This document shows positions 24,463 through 32,400 of a stretch of DNA of 64,000 bases, piece by piece. Below the pieces are notes generated by a model, which had not been told where the DNA came from, ran no database searches, and worked only from the letters and a program-made list of their open reading frames with translations. Source of the stretch: Clostridiales bacterium (GTDB lineage Bacteria; Bacillota; Clostridia; Saccharofermentanales; Saccharofermentanaceae); contig JAFWLP010000019.1 in NCBI GenBank assembly GCA_017511005.1, forward strand, positions 48,056-112,055. The letters run 5' to 3'. Every line of letters begins with the position of its first letter. Position 1 is the first letter of the stretch. Position numbers and translations under genes: made by a program.

Positions 24463-26766
24463 TCAGATATCCGGCTGGCGGCCGGTCTTTTTTCTTATCT
24501 TCTCCTGATACAGGAGCTGGTCCGCGTTGTTCATCATCTCATAGATATCGACTCTGCCGCTGATCTTAAACTTGTAGATACCCGTACTCATCTCGATCGG
24601 ATAAGGCTTGCCGGCGAACTTGTTATAACGCTTGGTGACCTTCTCTATCCTTGCTTTCATTGAATCGACGTCACAGTCAGCTCCGGTAACTGCAAGGGAC
24701 AGGAACTCGTCGCCTCCGATACGTCCGATGATGTCCATATCCCTGAAGGATTCCTGCAGGACCTGGGAGATGGTCTTCAGCGCGAAATCGCCGTCATCGT
24801 GACCGTATTTATCATTGATCAGCTTGAGGTTATCGAGATCCGCATAGCAGATGATCGCAACCTTGCCCTGATTCGAAGGCTCGTCCAGTACGCGCTCGGC
24901 ATTGGATATGAATCCTCTTCTGTTGAACAGACCTGTCAGTTCATCCGTCTGTGCTATCTCTTCAAGCTTCGTATTGTCCCTGATGAATCTCTCAAGAGAT
25001 ATCTGAAGTGACTGCTTAACCTTATTCTGTTCCTCGATCATGAACAGCGATCTGAGCGTAACGGAGATCTGTGTGGCCGCGGAAGATACGCTGTATGACT
25101 CAGACATATTGAGTTCATTTACAAGCAGACCGTAAACGTCACAACCGACAAATAGAGGTGATACGATCATTGTCCTGCGGTCACTGCCGGTTATGAATTC
25201 ATTGTCGAAGATACTCTCTGTTCGAAGGAGCTGCTGTTCATCAGGCAATGATCTGAGACCGTCATCATCGAGGATCGCTTTGAGCAGTATGGATGCTGGC
25301 GGCATCCAGTTGAATTCACCGTAATTCTTCACGTTGCCCTGGAAAAGATACAGAAGCGACTTCTTGAATCCGATACCCTTAAGGCTTCCGAGCAATTGCT
25401 TGTACGGAATCTCGGACTCGTTCTCTGCAAGGAACACGTCGCCCATCTGACGGTTGACGACACCCTGCATCCTCTCAGTCCTTCTTCTTGCCGAATGTGC
25501 GGGCAGGATTCCGGAAAATGCAAGACGTCTGAAGTATCTTGAGAACACATCGTTGATAAGGAATCGTTCGTCATAATTACTCACCGACTCCATGGCTTTG
25601 CTCTGTAAAGTCTGAAGGATGTTAAAGCATTTCTCTCTTGTTGAAAGCACGAAAAGATCCGTTCTCAGCAATACTGAGAACTTCACGTTCATTATTTCGA
25701 TCGCCTTCTCTTTATCACCGGTTCTGATCAGCTCAAGATACGCTTCCAGGAAATCATTCAATGCCTCCGATATGGATCCCGAATCGACGAAATCATTAAA
25801 CAGATAGCTCTTGACTCCATTGACGAATCCGTCTCTGTCGATCTCATATTCATTAAGCTTCAGCCGCTCACTTATAACGTCTGCATCAAAGTCATCGCAG
25901 CCGCAGGAATTCCTCTGAACGAGATGAGTCTCAACCGTCATGTCCTTCAGAGCCGTGCCGTTGATATAATTCTCGGCATTGAGAACGGCTTTATAAGCGA
26001 GCGACGCGGAACTGGCTTCGACAGTGGTAAGCGGCGGTTCGAGCGATATTGCAAATATGTCATCGTCGAAGCCTCCGCTCATGATATCTTTGCCGGGTAC
26101 GAGACCTCTCTTCCTCAAGGCATTGTATCCGCCGACAGCCATCGAGTCATTAGCGAAAATTATCGCATCAAGATGATCGTTGCTGTCGAGAAGTTCGTCA
26201 ACAACGCTCTCGCTCGCCATTGAGAAATCGCCGTAAACGATCTTGCGGGCATCGAACGGAATTCCGTTCTCCTTAAGGGTATCCCTGTAGATATCAAGCC
26301 TTTCCCTCGCATCACGGTTGGTAATAGGGCCTGACACGAAACCGATATCTTTTGCGTTGTGTTTATTGATAAGATGGTTCAGCAGACCGTTTAATCCGGA
26401 ACGGTTGTCAAAGGTTACTGAATGATATCCTTCAAAATCCGAGAACAGGCAGACAATCGGCACGTCAGGCATGAGCTTAAGGAATCTGGTCTGTACTTCC
26501 ATATCAGCTCTTGAACAGATCAGGCCCTGAAGGATGTAGATTATGTCGACGTTTCGTTCCGTAGGAAGATTGAAGATCGAATTGTACTGATACTCATATT
26601 TTTTGTCAGCATATCTGCTGTCGGTCTTTCCGATGTAGTGTCCGGGGAATACGAAAAGATTAGCATCCAGCGCCTTTGCGGCCTGCTCGGCACCTATCGC
26701 GGCCTGATTCGAGAAGAAATTATCTATATCATCAATGACTAAACCGATATTGAGCCTGCGTCCCAT
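24463..26766 (-). CDS. LacI-type sensor domain fused to GGDEF diguanylate cyclase
   Basis: 767 residues, soluble. Residues 1-280 form a LacI-type binding domain (LNIGLVIDDIDNFFSN, IIFANDSMAVGGYNAL, MSGGFDD) without DNA-binding helices. SCGC is at 287-290. A long helical/GAF-like region follows and ends in a coiled segment, then GGDEF with IGGDEF and the loop KYGHDDGD. RDMD sits five residues before GGDEF, a canonical RxxD product-inhibition site, the only one among the five GGDEF proteins here. The cyclase looks active. The ATG follows AAGGGAG. It lies downstream of the GH16-like sensor gene but hairpins in the 226-bp gap suggest separate transcription. Confidence 0.93.
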   Translation of the reverse strand: MGRRLNIGLVIDDIDNFFSNQAAIGAEQAAKALDANLFVFPGHYIGKTDSRYADKKYEYQYNSIFNLPTERNVDIIYILQGLICSRADMEVQTRFLKLMPDVPIVCLFSDFEGYHSVTFDNRSGLNGLLNHLINKHNAKDIGFVSGPITNRDARERLDIYRDTLKENGIPFDARKIVYGDFSMASESVVDELLDSNDHLDAIIFANDSMAVGGYNALRKRGLVPGKDIMSGGFDDDIFAISLEPPLTTVEASSASLAYKAVLNAENYINGTALKDMTVETHLVQRNSCGCDDFDADVISERLKLNEYEIDRDGFVNGVKSYLFNDFVDSGSISEALNDFLEAYLELIRTGDKEKAIEIMNVKFSVLLRTDLFVLSTREKCFNILQTLQSKAMESVSNYDERFLINDVFSRYFRRLAFSGILPAHSARRRTERMQGVVNRQMGDVFLAENESEIPYKQLLGSLKGIGFKKSLLYLFQGNVKNYGEFNWMPPASILLKAILDDDGLRSLPDEQQLLRTESIFDNEFITGSDRRTMIVSPLFVGCDVYGLLVNELNMSESYSVSSAATQISVTLRSLFMIEEQNKVKQSLQISLERFIRDNTKLEEIAQTDELTGLFNRRGFISNAERVLDEPSNQGKVAIICYADLDNLKLINDKYGHDDGDFALKTISQVLQESFRDMDIIGRIGGDEFLSLAVTGADCDVDSMKARIEKVTKRYNKFAGKPYPIEMSTGIYKFKISGRVDIYEMMNNADQLLYQEKIRKKTGRQPDI

Positions 26767-26836
26767 ACTCAGGTACTCCCTTCAGAACATATACGGATAT
26801 ACTAACATAAATCTGTAAGCGTTGCCTTACAGGCTT

Positions 26837-26862
26837 AAAAAGCATTAACATTTGCTTTTTTA
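26837..26862 (-). terminator. Hairpin with T-run between the two sensor-GGDEF genes
   Basis: On the minus strand AAAAAGCA and TGCTTTTT form a short stem ending in a T-run. A second hairpin, CTGTAAG/CTTACAG around GCAACG, lies just downstream. Together with the 21-bp inverted repeat they suggest termination after the GH16-like gene. Confidence 0.45.
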
Positions 26863-26917
26863 TCTGCAGGTTCTCATTCAAACGTTAATACACTCACTCA
26901 CACAACTTTTCCGGAAA

Positions 26918-26989
26918 GCAAAATATAATACCCTGTACGAGTTAATTGCGTAGCAATTACTGTTTGAAGTACAGGGTATTATATTTTGC
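26918..26989. repeat. Perfect 21-bp inverted repeat after the GH16-like GGDEF gene
   Basis: Arms 26918-26938 and 26969-26989 are exact reverse complements (core ATAATACCCTGTAC). The 30-nt loop contains a second stem, AATTGC/GCAATT. It begins three bases past the stop codon. The T-rich part is within the arm, so it is not a textbook terminator, though 3'-end formation in either direction is plausible. Confidence 0.8.
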
Positions 26990-26992
26990 GCC

Positions 26993-29900
26993 TTATGCGC
27001 CTCTGGATCTCTTTCTTGCCATCTTGTCGGCATACATTTTCGAATCAGCTTCAAGGATCATGTCCTCAATATCAATAGAACTGTCAATGGTACGCTCCGA
27101 AACGCCGAGACTTGCACCAACTTCAAAAGGCTTGTCGGTCATTGCCGGATCGCTGTCAGCAGACTCCTCGATCTCGCTCCTGATCTTCCTGATCTCGCCT
27201 TCAAGCTTCCTGTCGCCGATGATGGCAAAAGCAAATTCATCACCGCCGTATCTGGCTGCGATTCCGTCATCTCTGACGTATTTCATTATCGCCCTCGCGA
27301 GCGTCTGAATTGCAACGTCACCGTGCTCATGTCCGTATGTATCGTTGATCATCTTGAGCCTGTCCATGTCTATCGAGAATAAAGACAGTATTCTTCCGGA
27401 ATTCGCGGGAGAATTGAGAAGCTTCTTGAGAACAGTAAAGAATCCTCTTCTGTTGTACAGGCCCGTAAGGAAATCCTGCTCGGACAGGAGCTCATTTGTC
27501 CTGCTCGTGGCGATAAGTTTGCGGTTGTTGTTGACCGCATTGACCGCAGCATTGATAAAGTGTCCGAACTCCTCGAATCTCTGCTCGGATCTCATCGTTA
27601 CCTCATAATAACCGTTTACCACATATCCGAATGATTCGGTGTTCGATCTTATCTGCTTGAAAAGCAGCACGTTGATATTGCTGTCATTGCACAGGATCAG
27701 ATCGTAATCTGGTATCGGATATCTCATCCGGTAGAATTTCTGGGCGAAGGTGTACTTGTTTGCCCTGCCGTGGAAAATGCTGTGACAGCAGCCCTCGGGT
27801 TCAATAACGCCGACAAAATAGTACTGGCTGCGCCACATCCAGATCGAGTTCTGAAGATTATCAGCGGCTTCGTCAAGGTTATCCGAAGATGTCATCCTCG
27901 AAACAAAGCGGCCCATCTCGAGCATGTGCCTGAATGAGTCCTGATTCTCCTCGGCCAGTTCGTCAACAATAGTTGACCACGGGAATTCCGAACGGTGTTT
28001 GCATCCGCAGGACTGCATGAACATCGATCTGTACGGTATCAGGAATGAATCTTCCTCTTTGTCCTTTATCTGATCCCAGTCGCGGATCCTCTTCAGTATC
28101 TGCTCCGATATCTGCTTATAATCAAGCTCGCATGTCGTTAAAACGGGATCGTTATACTGTCCCTGCCATATTCCGTCAAAGCCTGTGACTATTACGTCTT
28201 CAGGTATGTTCTTTCCGTTCTTGCGGAGCGCATCTATGACACCTATGGCCATCGAATCGTTTGCACAGATGATGGCGTCAGGAAGCTCGTAATCACCGCT
28301 CTCAAGGAGCTCGTTCATTACGGTATATGCCGGAGCCTGCCAGAAATCACCGTAGAAGATCTTCGCTTTCTTTGAATCTATTCCGTGTTCGTCAAGGACT
28401 CTCCTGAATATCCTGATCCTCGCCTCGGAGAACGGATTATCCCTGAATCCGCCGAACATGTCGAGCGTCTTTGCACCGTGTTCTTCGATGACGTGTCTGA
28501 CGATCTTTTCGAACGCCGAATCATATTCGAAATCAGCATTGATGCAGCCTTTAACAGGATGCTGGAAAGTTATTACAGGAATCCCCTTCTCATGTCCTAT
28601 CTCGGCGAGCCTGTCGATTACTTCCTTTGTCTTGATCATCTCTCCGAAGATTATGATGCAGGCAAGATCCATCCTCAGCAGCAGGTTCGCGAAATTGAGT
28701 TCCAGCTCGGTCTGGACCGGATCGGGATTGTCAACGTTGAAAGTAAAGCTCGATACTATGTAATCCTTGTTGATCTCTTCGGTCTGAAGGGCTCTTAAGA
28801 AAAGGCTGTAGTTATCGGAATCATCCCAGACGCCGCACACCGCGATAAGCTTGCGCTTTTCCCTGGGACCCTGTCTTTTCCTGAGAAGGATATTACGAAT
28901 ATGTATCGATGCCTTTGATATGGCATTAATGGCAAATATGATCGAAGCATTGTCGTAATCCTCAGGTGCCTCGAACATCATCCTGTGCTTCTGCCAGTTG
29001 CGGTCAAGCCTTATGACATAAGGCTCGGTTATCTGTTCGCCTTCCTGTCCGTCTTCCGCATTATCAGCCTTGAATATGCATCTGATGGTACGTTCCTCAT
29101 CAGATCTTCCGTCGAAAGAAAACTCGTAGAATTCTCCTTTCTTAAAAGGGAAACCGCCCTGCAGAAGTCTTGTCTCGCCGGACACGCCCGAAATGAAAGA
29201 CGGCGTGATGATGAGCTCGTCTTCCATAAAGCTCACATTCGCGTTCAGATCGCCTTCCGCAACATAGAAAGCATTGTTCTTGTTTGTATTGTTCCCGCCC
29301 TCTGTATCGAGCGTCAGTACTCTTGCAGGCCTTACGACCTTTCTGTTATAAATCGGTTTCTGGTAAAGCCTTATGTAATCAACGGCGTACTCCGCATCGT
29401 TGTCTTCAAGCTCTGCCTTGACTCCGTTCTTCTTGCCCATCCTGTCTTCACCGACAGAAACACCTATCACGACATGGAACGGCTTGTTGAACGGTGCAGG
29501 ATATGGTTCCTCTGTCTCTCCGTTCCTGGCAAACCAGTAAGACGTCCGGTAATACTCCTTGCCGTCACATGAGAAGATTATCTCGTCCTGATCCCATTCA
29601 CACGCGAAAATATGGAAGTCATTGGAAAAATCGGTATTAAGTCTGTGAAAGCTTCCGGAACGCTGTGTGTACGGATATCCGAATGCAATGTTGGAAAATG
29701 CCTCATCCGTTCTCGAACCTGATATCTCAACAACATTGATCTGGCCGTGAAGCGGAAATTCCTTATAATCGTCAGCATCAGCATCATAGCCTTCGGAAGG
29801 CATAAGCCTGATATAGCTGAGGAGACCTTTGGCCTTAGGAACCTTGATCCTTGCTATGAGCTTGCCGTATGTGAATTCCTTCTTGCCGAGCGTGGTGACC

Positions 29901-30136
29901 CTTCCGGAAAGATATCTCATCTCGCCGGAATTATTGGTAGTGATCTTAGGTCTTATGCTGAGAAAACCATCAGCTACTTTAACACATTTGCTGCCGCAGT
30001 ATTCCTGACGCTCACCATTGATCCATCCGGGTGCGCGTGTCTCGGCACTCCAGACTTCCTCATTCAATTCACCACTGTTAAACTCTTCGGACCAGACAAT
30101 GTGATATCCGTCCGGAAGCGAGACTTTGTTACTCAT
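26993..30136 (-). CDS. GH16-like / CBM-like / LacI-type sensor fused to GGDEF diguanylate cyclase
   Basis: 1047 residues, no signal peptide or membrane helix. Residues 1-262 follow the GH16 fold (IVWSEEFNSGELNEEVW, SGRVTT...YGKLIARIKVP, FNKPFHVVIGVSVG, VDYIRLYQ). The active-site ExDxxE reads Q132-I-N134-V-V-E137: nucleophile Glu and assisting Asp are replaced and Glu137 remains, so it should be inactive. Residues 285-420 resemble a CBM4/9 domain. A LacI-type binding domain (428-700) follows with AIICANDSMAIG, then SCGC (709-712), a GAF-like linker, and GGDEF (YGGDEF 964-968, GHEHGD loop) without an RxxD site. It is probably a cytoplasmic glycan sensor controlling c-di-GMP. The start lacks a clear ribosome site. 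Confidence 0.9.
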   Translation of the reverse strand: MSNKVSLPDGYHIVWSEEFNSGELNEEVWSAETRAPGWINGERQEYCGSKCVKVADGFLSIRPKITTNNSGEMRYLSGRVTTLGKKEFTYGKLIARIKVPKAKGLLSYIRLMPSEGYDADADDYKEFPLHGQINVVEISGSRTDEAFSNIAFGYPYTQRSGSFHRLNTDFSNDFHIFACEWDQDEIIFSCDGKEYYRTSYWFARNGETEEPYPAPFNKPFHVVIGVSVGEDRMGKKNGVKAELEDNDAEYAVDYIRLYQKPIYNRKVVRPARVLTLDTEGGNNTNKNNAFYVAEGDLNANVSFMEDELIITPSFISGVSGETRLLQGGFPFKKGEFYEFSFDGRSDEERTIRCIFKADNAEDGQEGEQITEPYVIRLDRNWQKHRMMFEAPEDYDNASIIFAINAISKASIHIRNILLRKRQGPREKRKLIAVCGVWDDSDNYSLFLRALQTEEINKDYIVSSFTFNVDNPDPVQTELELNFANLLLRMDLACIIIFGEMIKTKEVIDRLAEIGHEKGIPVITFQHPVKGCINADFEYDSAFEKIVRHVIEEHGAKTLDMFGGFRDNPFSEARIRIFRRVLDEHGIDSKKAKIFYGDFWQAPAYTVMNELLESGDYELPDAIICANDSMAIGVIDALRKNGKNIPEDVIVTGFDGIWQGQYNDPVLTTCELDYKQISEQILKRIRDWDQIKDKEEDSFLIPYRSMFMQSCGCKHRSEFPWSTIVDELAEENQDSFRHMLEMGRFVSRMTSSDNLDEAADNLQNSIWMWRSQYYFVGVIEPEGCCHSIFHGRANKYTFAQKFYRMRYPIPDYDLILCNDSNINVLLFKQIRSNTESFGYVVNGYYEVTMRSEQRFEEFGHFINAAVNAVNNNRKLIATSRTNELLSEQDFLTGLYNRRGFFTVLKKLLNSPANSGRILSLFSIDMDRLKMINDTYGHEHGDVAIQTLARAIMKYVRDDGIAARYGGDEFAFAIIGDRKLEGEIRKIRSEIEESADSDPAMTDKPFEVGASLGVSERTIDSSIDIEDMILEADSKMYADKMARKRSRGA

Positions 30137-30157
30137 TCAAAATAATAAATCCGCAAA

Positions 30158-30814
30158 TCAATTATCTACGGCAAAAATATCCGCGTCTCCGTTGCTGCGT
30201 GCCATAACATACTTGTAGCAGTCATCGGCACTGACCTCAAATGCTTTGAAAATTTCCTTAACCGCATCATAGATGGCCTTGCATCTGATGATGTCAACGG
30301 TATCGTGAGCCTGCGAGAAAAGACCGAAGATAAGCATGTCATACATCTTATAGAAATCGACCTTGAACGCATCAAATTCGTTGATGGCCCTGAGGAACAG
30401 TTCCTTGTTCTCGGGTTCATATGTGCGCAGGATATTAAGGAGATGCATCTCCTTCTTAACGCAGCCTGCGATGGCATTTACGCTTGCCTTAATACCGGGG
30501 CTTACCGTTCTCGTGTTGTAACGCACGATGGTCATGGAGAGCTCATCAATCATATCAACGCATTCCTCGATATGTCTTGCCATCTGAAAGATATTGATGC
30601 GTCGCTCGGGATCCGGCTCGACGGCATGCAGCCTGTCGGCAAACTCGTGGAATACGTGATCGCCGTCATCTTCAAGCTTATTAATGCGTCTTGATATCGC
30701 GACTCTGTCTTCAATCTTCTCGAGCATACCCATGAGCTCGACACATTCCTCGTTTAAGATCTCAGACAACTGCTGAGCATGATCAAATAAATATTCTCGA
30801 TCCTCGCTTGTCAT
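30158..30814 (-). CDS. DUF47/PhoU-like protein
   Basis: 218 residues, all-helical PhoU-like protein of the DUF47 family, in which members usually accompany PiT phosphate transporters and are thought to regulate them. Typical features are INKLEDDGDHVFHEFADRLH and the repeated acidic helices with MARHIEECVDMIDEL. The ATG at 30814 follows GGAGG by 8 nt. No PiT gene is adjacent here; instead the GH16-like cyclase follows after 21 bp, probably on the same transcript. That linkage is unusual. Confidence 0.82.
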   Translation of the reverse strand: MTSEDREYLFDHAQQLSEILNEECVELMGMLEKIEDRVAISRRINKLEDDGDHVFHEFADRLHAVEPDPERRINIFQMARHIEECVDMIDELSMTIVRYNTRTVSPGIKASVNAIAGCVKKEMHLLNILRTYEPENKELFLRAINEFDAFKVDFYKMYDMLIFGLFSQAHDTVDIIRCKAIYDAVKEIFKAFEVSADDCYKYVMARSNGDADIFAVDN

Positions 30815-30845
30815 TAGATAAGCCTCCTGAACGGTCATTTGAATA

Positions 30846-30875
30846 ATTATATAGTAACAAATAACTTATATTCAA
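30846..30875 (-). promoter_or_regulatory. Promoter of the DUF47 gene (and probably the GH16-like cyclase)
   Basis: Minus-strand TTGAAT (30870-30875), 18 bp, TATAAT (30846-30851), about 30 bp upstream of the chosen start. Confidence 0.65.
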
Positions 30876-30932
30876 TAGAACACATTTGTCATGCGCTCTC
30901 ATATAAGGACAAAATAATGCTTATTCAAAACT

Positions 30933-30965
30933 AAAAAGGGATGCCTCATGCGATAGAGACATCCC
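30933..30965 (-). terminator. Terminator of sepF
   Basis: GGGATGTCTC and GAGGCATCCC pair around an 8-nt loop with one mismatch and are followed by TTTTT on the minus strand, about 30 bp past the sepF stop. Confidence 0.85.
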
Positions 30966-30992
30966 CGTTATTTGTTTAAGTTATTTTCGTTA

Positions 30993-31484
30993 TCAGAGAG
31001 CGGAAACCTTTGTACCCATCTGCTCAACTTCCTGGTTCTCAACTACGAGGTTAACAGACTTAGGTGTGCATACAAAAGTTGTCTTAACAGGTGTAGGTTC
31101 AACTCTTCCGCCTAATGCATAAACACCGCCGGAGATATAGTCAACAACACGCTGATTCTTATCTGTATTTGTAAGGTTGCAGATTACGATATGACCTTCA
31201 CGGATGTGATCGCAAACGATCTGGCTTGTTCTGATGTCATAAGGTGTAAGCATGATGACTGTTGCATTCTGCTGCATTACAGGAGTTGTAACTGCGGGCT
31301 CCTGAACGAATGTGCGAGGCTGCTCCTGAATATAAGGCTCCTCTGCGATAGGCTCCTGATCATATACTTCATTATCATAGTAGCCTTCATTCTCTTCTTC
31401 GTAATAATTATTCTCTTCAACTTCCTCTCCTGTAGGAACTACAGTGAACATGTTTTCGAAGAAACTCTTAACCTTGTTGCCCAT
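30993..31484 (-). CDS. sepF: Cell-division protein SepF
   Basis: 163 residues. SepF polymerises on the membrane and tethers FtsZ. The N-terminal MGNKVKSFFENMF is the amphipathic membrane-binding helix. A Glu/Tyr/Asn-rich linker (15-70) precedes the SepF domain (75-160), with ATVIMLTPYDIRTSQIVCDHIREGHIVICNLT and RVVDYISGGVYALGG. AGGAGG precedes the ATG. In Bacillus sepF follows ylmE; here too the YggS gene is just upstream, but a terminator and a strong promoter separate them. ylmG, ylmH and divIVA are not adjacent. Confidence 0.95.
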   Translation of the reverse strand: MGNKVKSFFENMFTVVPTGEEVEENNYYEEENEGYYDNEVYDQEPIAEEPYIQEQPRTFVQEPAVTTPVMQQNATVIMLTPYDIRTSQIVCDHIREGHIVICNLTNTDKNQRVVDYISGGVYALGGRVEPTPVKTTFVCTPKSVNLVVENQEVEQMGTKVSAL

Positions 31485-31541
31485 TTGTTTTTTTCCTCCT
31501 TAAAAATTCGCCCGACCAAGGACATTCAATAACATAATGGG

Positions 31542-31570
31542 ATATTAACGAAAATTGATTTTCGTCTCAA
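31542..31570 (-). promoter_or_regulatory. sepF promoter with an internal palindromic operator
   Basis: Minus-strand TTGAGA (31565-31570), 17 bp, TAATAT (31542-31547). The spacer and one flanking base form a perfect palindrome, ACGAAAAT-TG-ATTTTCGT (31548-31565), centred between the two boxes. That is the ideal place for a dimeric repressor or activator. The binding protein is unknown. Confidence 0.7.
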
Positions 31571-31626
31571 TAGTTTTAGGCAATATGACACAAGAAGGTA
31601 ACTTAAAACGGGGTTTTATTACAAAA

Positions 31627-31664
31627 TGTAACAAAAATCACGGTTTCGTGACCGAACATTGTTA
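31627..31664 (-). terminator. Terminator at the end of yggS
   Basis: TCACG/CGTGA stem followed by TTTTT on the minus strand, enclosed by weaker GTAACAA/TTGTTAC arms. It overlaps the last codon of yggS and separates it from the sepF promoter. Confidence 0.55.
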
Positions 31665-32399
31665 CAAAGGCTTATATTCTGCCCTGTTTCCGAATATGGC
31701 CGTACCTATCCTTATGTGTGTGGAACCCTCCAGAATGGCACTCTTGTAATCCTGGCTCATGCCCATTGACAGGACATCAAAGCCTTCAAGGCCGGAATAT
31801 TTCTTCAAGTCTTCGAAAATGATCCTTGTCCTGGCAAATACTTCCCTTGCCTGTCCTTCATATGTCTCTATCGGAGCCATTGTCATAAGACCGCAGACCT
31901 CAACGGCGGGCAGAGCCATTATCCTGTCTATCGCAGGCTTTAATTCATGAGGCGCAAACCCGTGCTTGCTCTCCTCACCTGACACATTGGCCTGTAAAAG
32001 TATCCTGGTGGTAACATTGTTACTCAGAGACCTTTTCGATATCTCCTCCGCAAGTTCGACCGTATTCACTGAATGGATCAGATGCGTCTTTCCTATAATG
32101 TACTTTACTTTATTCTTTTGAAGTGTTCCTATAAGATGCCAGTTGACGTCCAGATCAAGTGATGAGAAACGCTCTGCCTTCGGCACGAGTTCCTGGACCC
32201 TGTTCTCACCGAGATCCTTAAGTCCGCTCACGGCGGCAGCTTCCGCATACTCCACGGGGAAGACCTTGGTGACACCGATAAGCGTTACGCTGCCTTTCTC
32301 CCTGCCGGATGCAGTCTCGGCATCCTCTATGGCTGTCCTGACGGACATGATGTTGTCAGAGATCCTCTTCTTCAGTTCTTCCGTGTAATCAAATTCCAT
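31662..32399 (-). CDS. yggS: YggS/PLPBP-family pyridoxal-phosphate homeostasis protein
   Basis: 245-residue single-domain TIM-barrel protein that binds pyridoxal phosphate without known enzymatic activity and buffers PLP in the family. The PLP lysine is in LIGVTKVFP. Other signatures are DLGENRVQEL, WHLIGTLQKNKVKYI, HSVNT and LSMGMSQDYKSAILEGSTHIRIGTAIFG. It starts directly after the HlyD-like gene (1 bp gap). The pairing with sepF matches the Bacillus ylmE-ylmF order. Confidence 0.95.
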   Translation of the reverse strand: MEFDYTEELKKRISDNIMSVRTAIEDAETASGREKGSVTLIGVTKVFPVEYAEAAAVSGLKDLGENRVQELVPKAERFSSLDLDVNWHLIGTLQKNKVKYIIGKTHLIHSVNTVELAEEISKRSLSNNVTTRILLQANVSGEESKHGFAPHELKPAIDRIMALPAVEVCGLMTMAPIETYEGQAREVFARTRIIFEDLKKYSGLEGFDVLSMGMSQDYKSAILEGSTHIRIGTAIFGNRAEYKPL

Positions 32400-32400
32400 A

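Noticed and set aside
26918-26989. Insertion sequence or attachment site
   Set aside because: The arms are perfect but enclose only 30 nt; no transposase or integrase is in the window and no target duplication was seen.
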